Source of the DNA: Oscillospiraceae bacterium
GTDB taxonomy: Bacteria > Bacillota > Clostridia > Oscillospirales > Acutalibacteraceae
Reading direction: 5' to 3'
NCBI GenBank assembly: GCA_015065545.1
Contig: SVQA01000006.1
Coordinates: forward strand, 85,753 to 149,752
DNA length: 64,000 bases
The notes beneath the pieces were generated by a model. The model did no database searches. It saw nothing but the letters and a program-made list of their open reading frames with translations, and was not told where the DNA came from. Position 1 is the first letter of the stretch. Every line of letters starts with the position of its first letter. Below, piece after piece: positions 60,852-64,000 of the stretch. Position numbers and translations under genes: made by a program.

Positions 60852-62293
60852 CGTTTTGCTTTTTCTTCCACAATCTCCGCTTTGACTCGCTCAATCATCT
60901 CGGCGAGTTTGATTTCGCACTGCTCTTTCGTTTCGGCGTAGACGTTGAATTTCTTTCGCTTGCCGTTCGGCAGTCGTGGGAAGAAGCTGCCTTCCCAAAG
61001 GTGATCGTTGATCTGATACAGGCATCCCGTACCGCTCTTGCGTATCTTTCTCGGCACCGGCTCAGGATGCGGCTCTGTGGGCGCACACGGGGCGTTTACG
61101 GGCGGTTTTGTCGTCTTCTCGGGTGTTTGCTCAGCCACGGGCATCTGCGCGTTTGTGCCGCCGATTTTGCGGTCGATACTCACCGCCGCCTGCATCTGCA
61201 TGGTGTCGGTCATATGGCTGTAGATATCAAGTGTTGTCGCGGCTGACACATGTCCTATGGTTGCCGACAGCGTTTTTACATCCATGCCGTTTTCGAGTGC
61301 CATTGTTGCGAAGGTATGACGCAGATCGTGGAACCGCACGTGCTTGCATCCCGCCCGTTTGAGTAGGATCGACAGGATATCTCCAACGGACGTGGGATAC
61401 CTCGGCACGTCGGGATTTTGCGGCGACGGGAACATCCACCGAGAGGTGACCGTTTCCTTATGCTTTCTCAGCACCTCCACCAGCGACGGCGGCAGTACCA
61501 CCGTGCGGATGGAGCTTTTTGTTTTCGGCACGGAGATCTCAATTTTACCGTTCACCGCACACGCCTGGCGGACGATTTGGAGTTCGCCCGTTTGGAAGTT
61601 GAGGTCATCCCATTGCAGTCCCATCAGCTCCCCTCGGCGCATCCCCGTGCCAAGTTCCAAGAGGAACAGTTCGTAGTATCCGTCCTCTTTGGCCTGGGCG
61701 AGGAATCGCTGCAGCTCGTCCTTTGTCAGCACCTGCATCTCTCGCGCTTTCTTCGGCGGCAGTTTACAACCGATGGCGGGATTGACTCGTATCAGCCCTT
61801 CGGCCACCGCTTTTTCCAGAGCCATGCGACAGCTTGCGTGGCAGGCTCGTACCATGCGGTCGGACAGTCCGGGGCCGTATTTCTCAACGTACTGCTTTCT
61901 TCCGTTTCGCTTCAGCCGTGCATAGAATTGTTGCAGGTCGTTCTGCGTCAGTTTGTTCAGCGGCATCTTGCCGATGTCGGGGATGATGTGGTCGTAGATT
62001 CGGTTCTCGTAGTTTTGCTGTGTCAGCGGTCGGATGGCAGGCTTGGAGTAGTTCTCGTACCAGAACTCCATCCAATCGCCGAACAGCATATCCGGCTTGC
62101 ACCGCGTGCTCGGCGGTCGGTATTCTTCCTTCAGCTTTTCAAGCTTCTCGGCGCACTCGGTCTTGGTGTGTGCAAGGACGTTTTTGGTAATGGGCAAGCC
62201 TTTGTCATCGTAGCCGACCACCACTCTGCCTTCCCACCGTCCGTCGCTCCGTTTGCGAATCATACCTTCGCCGTTTTTTCTTCTTTTAGTCAT
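60833..62293 (-). CDS. tyrosine integrase with repeated arm-binding domain at its C-terminus
   Basis: 486 residues; ordinary members have about 390. N-terminal AP2-like arm-type DNA-binding domain (about 8-60: GMIRKRSDGRWEGRVVVGYD), core-binding domain (about 65-170), catalytic domain (about 190-370) with Arg in GTGMRRGELMGL, HDLRHTF, GHVS and the nucleophile in LDIYSHM. After a Pro-rich linker, residues about 420-475 repeat the arm-binding pattern (SGTGCLYQINDHLWEGSFFP, then KTKEQCEIKL-like). It is one of two integrases in tandem. GC content is far above the host. AAAGGAGG precedes the ATG. Confidence 0.88.
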   Translation of the reverse strand: MTKRRKNGEGMIRKRSDGRWEGRVVVGYDDKGLPITKNVLAHTKTECAEKLEKLKEEYRPPSTRCKPDMLFGDWMEFWYENYSKPAIRPLTQQNYENRIYDHIIPDIGKMPLNKLTQNDLQQFYARLKRNGRKQYVEKYGPGLSDRMVRACHASCRMALEKAVAEGLIRVNPAIGCKLPPKKAREMQVLTKDELQRFLAQAKEDGYYELFLLELGTGMRRGELMGLQWDDLNFQTGELQIVRQACAVNGKIEISVPKTKSSIRTVVLPPSLVEVLRKHKETVTSRWMFPSPQNPDVPRYPTSVGDILSILLKRAGCKHVRFHDLRHTFATMALENGMDVKTLSATIGHVSAATTLDIYSHMTDTMQMQAAVSIDRKIGGTNAQMPVAEQTPEKTTKPPVNAPCAPTEPHPEPVPRKIRKSGTGCLYQINDHLWEGSFFPRLPNGKRKKFNVYAETKEQCEIKLAEMIERVKAEIVEEKAKRKEGAE

Positions 62294-62387
62294 TCTTAAT
62301 TTTTCCTCCTTTCTTCGGAAAATCCGTTAGGATTTTCGGGCGTTAACAACGAGAACTTGCGATTAGCACTTACTCGGAGTTCACGCG

Positions 62388-63548
62388 TCACTCCTTTATG
62401 ATAAGATCTTCCATGAATCCGCCGACGATGTTTGATGCTCGCTTTTGCATGTCGGTAGTCACGTGGGTGTAGGTATCCAGCGTAAAGCTGGCGTTGGTGT
62501 GCCCAAGGATTCGGGACAAGGTCTTGGCATCTACACCGCTCGTCAGCGCGTGGGTGGCGAAGGTGTGGCGCAGATCGTGGAATCGTATCAGCGGCAGTCC
62601 CGCTTGCTTCAGCAAGGTTTTCATGCGGTTGTAGGGATACTCGGGATGCATCGCTTCCTCGGGTCTGTAGATATTCGGGAAGATCCACTCGCTCATCAAC
62701 CTTTTCTTTCGCTCTCGCAGTAGCTCCGCGGTGCTCGGCGGCAGCAGGATGTTTCGCATACCTGTTTCGGTCTTAGTGTCACCCCAGGTCACACCGCCGC
62801 CTTTCTTTCTCTTCACCGTCCGCGAGATCTTCAGCCGTCCCGTGGCTTCATCGAAGTCCGACCATCGCAGTCCGCAGATCTCACCGAGGCGAAGTCCCGT
62901 TGTTAGTTCTGTGTAGAAGAAATCGCGCCACACCTCGTCCTGCATTGCGATGCGCATAAACTTTTCCAGCTGTGCTTCGGTGAGTATCTGCTTGGGCGCG
63001 TAATTGTTTTTCGGGATGGTGGTACCGTCGGTGGGGTTCTTAACGATGAGCCGTTCTCTCACCGCCGCGTCCATGGCTTCATGGAGCATCATGTGAACAC
63101 TGCGCACCGTACTGTCGGCGAGCTCGTGTCCGCGAAGTGGATGCGCCTCCCGCCGACCGTTCTTTTTTATTTTGTTATACATTCTCTGCACGTCGGCGGT
63201 GGTGATGAATGTCACCGGCTTATCGCCGAGGTAAGGTCTCACGTGCGTGCGGATCATCGAAGCGTAGCTGTCCCAGGTGCTCTCGCGGATGGTGAAGATC
63301 ATATACTCATTGAGCCATCGGTCGAGCCACTCGCCGAGAGTCATTTTGCTGTCCTCGGTCAGCTCCACGCCGCGGTAGTCCTCAATGCGTTGATGCAGTT
63401 TTTCAAGAGTTTCTTTCTGCGTCTTGCCGTAGACGTAACGGAAGATCGGCTTGCCATCGCCCTTGTGACCGACGGTGATTCTGCCTTCCCATTGACCGCG
63501 TTTCTTCTGCCGAACCATTCCGTCGCCTGCAGGTCTTCTGTTTGCCAT
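62388..63548 (-). CDS. tyrosine integrase
   Basis: 386 residues from the ATG at 63548, 8 bases after AGGAGA; the in-frame ATG three codons upstream overlaps that site. Same three-domain plan: AP2-like arm domain (GDGMVRQKKRGQWEGRITVG), core-binding domain, catalytic domain with TTGLRLGEICGL, HDLRHTFATHAL, GHTNASFTLDTYTHV (nucleophile Tyr). Related to but distinct from the downstream integrase; it lacks the C-terminal repeat domain. Such pairs are common in Clostridia elements. Runs from the gene at 63641, 92 bp upstream. Confidence 0.9.
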   Translation of the reverse strand: MANRRPAGDGMVRQKKRGQWEGRITVGHKGDGKPIFRYVYGKTQKETLEKLHQRIEDYRGVELTEDSKMTLGEWLDRWLNEYMIFTIRESTWDSYASMIRTHVRPYLGDKPVTFITTADVQRMYNKIKKNGRREAHPLRGHELADSTVRSVHMMLHEAMDAAVRERLIVKNPTDGTTIPKNNYAPKQILTEAQLEKFMRIAMQDEVWRDFFYTELTTGLRLGEICGLRWSDFDEATGRLKISRTVKRKKGGGVTWGDTKTETGMRNILLPPSTAELLRERKKRLMSEWIFPNIYRPEEAMHPEYPYNRMKTLLKQAGLPLIRFHDLRHTFATHALTSGVDAKTLSRILGHTNASFTLDTYTHVTTDMQKRASNIVGGFMEDLIIKE

Positions 63549-63640
63549 AGTTCTCATCTCCTTTCCTTGTCAGCACAACAACATACCACAACTCTTTTCG
63601 AATATCCAGCGACTTTGCTGAAACAGTTTTGAGAACTTCC

Positions 63641-64000
63641 TCAGTCCTTTTGCCAATGGTAGGCATCTTCGAATCCGAGCGTACCGTTGATTCGTTTCAC
63701 CTCGTTGATACACTCCTGGCGAAGATTCGCAAGCGTTCCTTCTTCCACGTCGCAGTAGGCGGCTAGGATGTTCATCATGATTGCCATCTCCACCGCCAGT
63801 TTGAACAGCATTCTGCACATTCGAGTGTCGCTGCTATCCACGATTGCCTTCATCGTCGAGACCATATAGTTCGGCAACATCCCCGGACTGTTGTCAGCTC
63901 GAAGGTAACCGACGTATGCCTGAATGGCTTTTTCAATAAACTCAGATTGACTTCGGCAGTCATCGTCTTTGTACATTTCTTTTACCGTTTCCATTGTTTT
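63641..64000 (-). CDS. ribbon-helix-helix-like protein, 5' end beyond the window
   Basis: About 120 residues visible. An N-terminal segment with METVKEMYKDDDCRSQSEFI then EKAIQAYVGYL resembles the RHH 'CRSxSEFI..A...Y' helix-2/3 pattern of element-borne regulators. The frame stays open to the window edge (one codon before a possible ATG at 63994), so the true start and first strand probably lie outside. The C-terminal half is helical (MCRMLFKLAVEMAIMMNIL). Likely an element regulator or relaxosome component. Confidence 0.6.
   Translation of the reverse strand, partial: KTMETVKEMYKDDDCRSQSEFIEKAIQAYVGYLRADNSPGMLPNYMVSTMKAIVDSSDTRMCRMLFKLAVEMAIMMNILAAYCDVEEGTLANLRQECINEVKRINGTLGFEDAYHWQKD

Larger units (their letters stand above)
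58835..64000. mobile_element. integrated mobile element (left part, runs off the window)
   Basis: Region beginning at the tRNA-Pro 3' end. It contains an att-like sequence, a zinc-ribbon protein, an AT-rich membrane protein, two tyrosine integrases and a ribbon-helix-helix-like gene at the right edge. The cargo (59484-60779) is clearly AT-richer than the host, whereas the integrase module (60830-64000) is clearly GC-richer. The element therefore seems to be a mosaic, probably an integrative conjugative or mobilisable element whose transfer genes lie beyond the edge. Its right end is not in view. Confidence 0.75.

Noticed and set aside
62296..62688. Minus-strand frame overlapping the second integrase
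   Set aside because: A shadow in another frame of a GC-rich integrase gene; the residue pattern follows the integrase codons.

Overview
The window (about 64 kb, AT-rich host DNA) looks like the chromosome of an anaerobic Firmicute of the Clostridia, most likely an Oscillospiraceae/Ruminococcus-type gut or rumen bacterium. Evidence: type I dockerin proteins (three), BspA-like LRR_5 surface proteins, a YtvI-type sporulation permease, CdaR, DUF4830 and DUF5662 genes, an indolepyruvate oxidoreductase cluster typical of amino-acid fermenters, and strong sigma-A promoters with AGGAGG ribosome binding sites. Taxonomy is inference from gene content.

Layout. 1-2.7 kb: YtvI-like permease (cut by the left edge) divergent from a secreted LRR/dockerin protein. 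2.8-9.9 kb: an atypical EF-G-like GTPase, then a sulfur group of cysteine synthase (cysK), cysteine desulfidase (cyuA) and a full-length YcaO protein with an added Cys cluster. 9.9-17.6 kb: an SDR protein, a LysRS fused to a tRNA-binding domain, GreA, and the ftsE-ftsX-envC cell-division operon ending in a truncated S41-protease-like protein and an unknown protein whose ribosome binding site lies in a terminator-like hairpin. 17.8-25.5 kb: CdaR regulator, MsmK-type sugar ATPase, DUF4830 protein, HAD-Nudix fusion, DUF1624 acyltransferase, YchF and a dockerin protein. 25.6 kb: an orphan 5S rRNA on the minus strand. 26-32 kb: a substrate-binding protein fused to peptidoglycan-binding domains, a degenerate L,D-transpeptidase-like lipoprotein, and rRNA methyltransferase/BioY/DUF5662. 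32.5-45.4 kb: serC-serA, another LRR/dockerin protein, an M23-like protein, mgtE behind a structured leader, lipase, lactate dehydrogenase, a cation antiporter behind a yybP-ykoY (Mn2+) riboswitch, and glutamine synthetase. 45.5-51.2 kb: symporter-iorA-iorB-paaK-ACT operon for aromatic 2-oxoacid oxidation. 51.4-53.8 kb: metY-metA direct-sulfhydrylation methionine operon. 53.8-58.2 kb: a SLOG-like small gene after 6S RNA, then a heterodimeric ABC exporter.

58.25-64 kb: a tRNA-Pro locus carrying two truncated 5' halves followed by one intact tRNA-Pro, then a mobile element that runs off the right edge. It carries an att-like tRNA/tmRNA 3' end, a zinc-ribbon protein, an AT-rich membrane-protein cargo gene and two GC-rich tyrosine integrases plus a ribbon-helix-helix-like protein. 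Base composition changes sharply between the cargo and the integrase module, so the element looks composite.

The window is rich in sulfur and amino-acid metabolism (cysK, cyuA, ycaO, metY, metA, serC, serA, glnA, ior). The most unusual features are the broken tRNA-Pro array, the mgtE leader, the cyuA-ycaO pairing, the integrase with a repeated DNA-binding domain at its C-terminus, and several family members that have lost key residues. No CRISPR array and no complete 16S/23S operon are present. All family calls come from reading motifs by eye.
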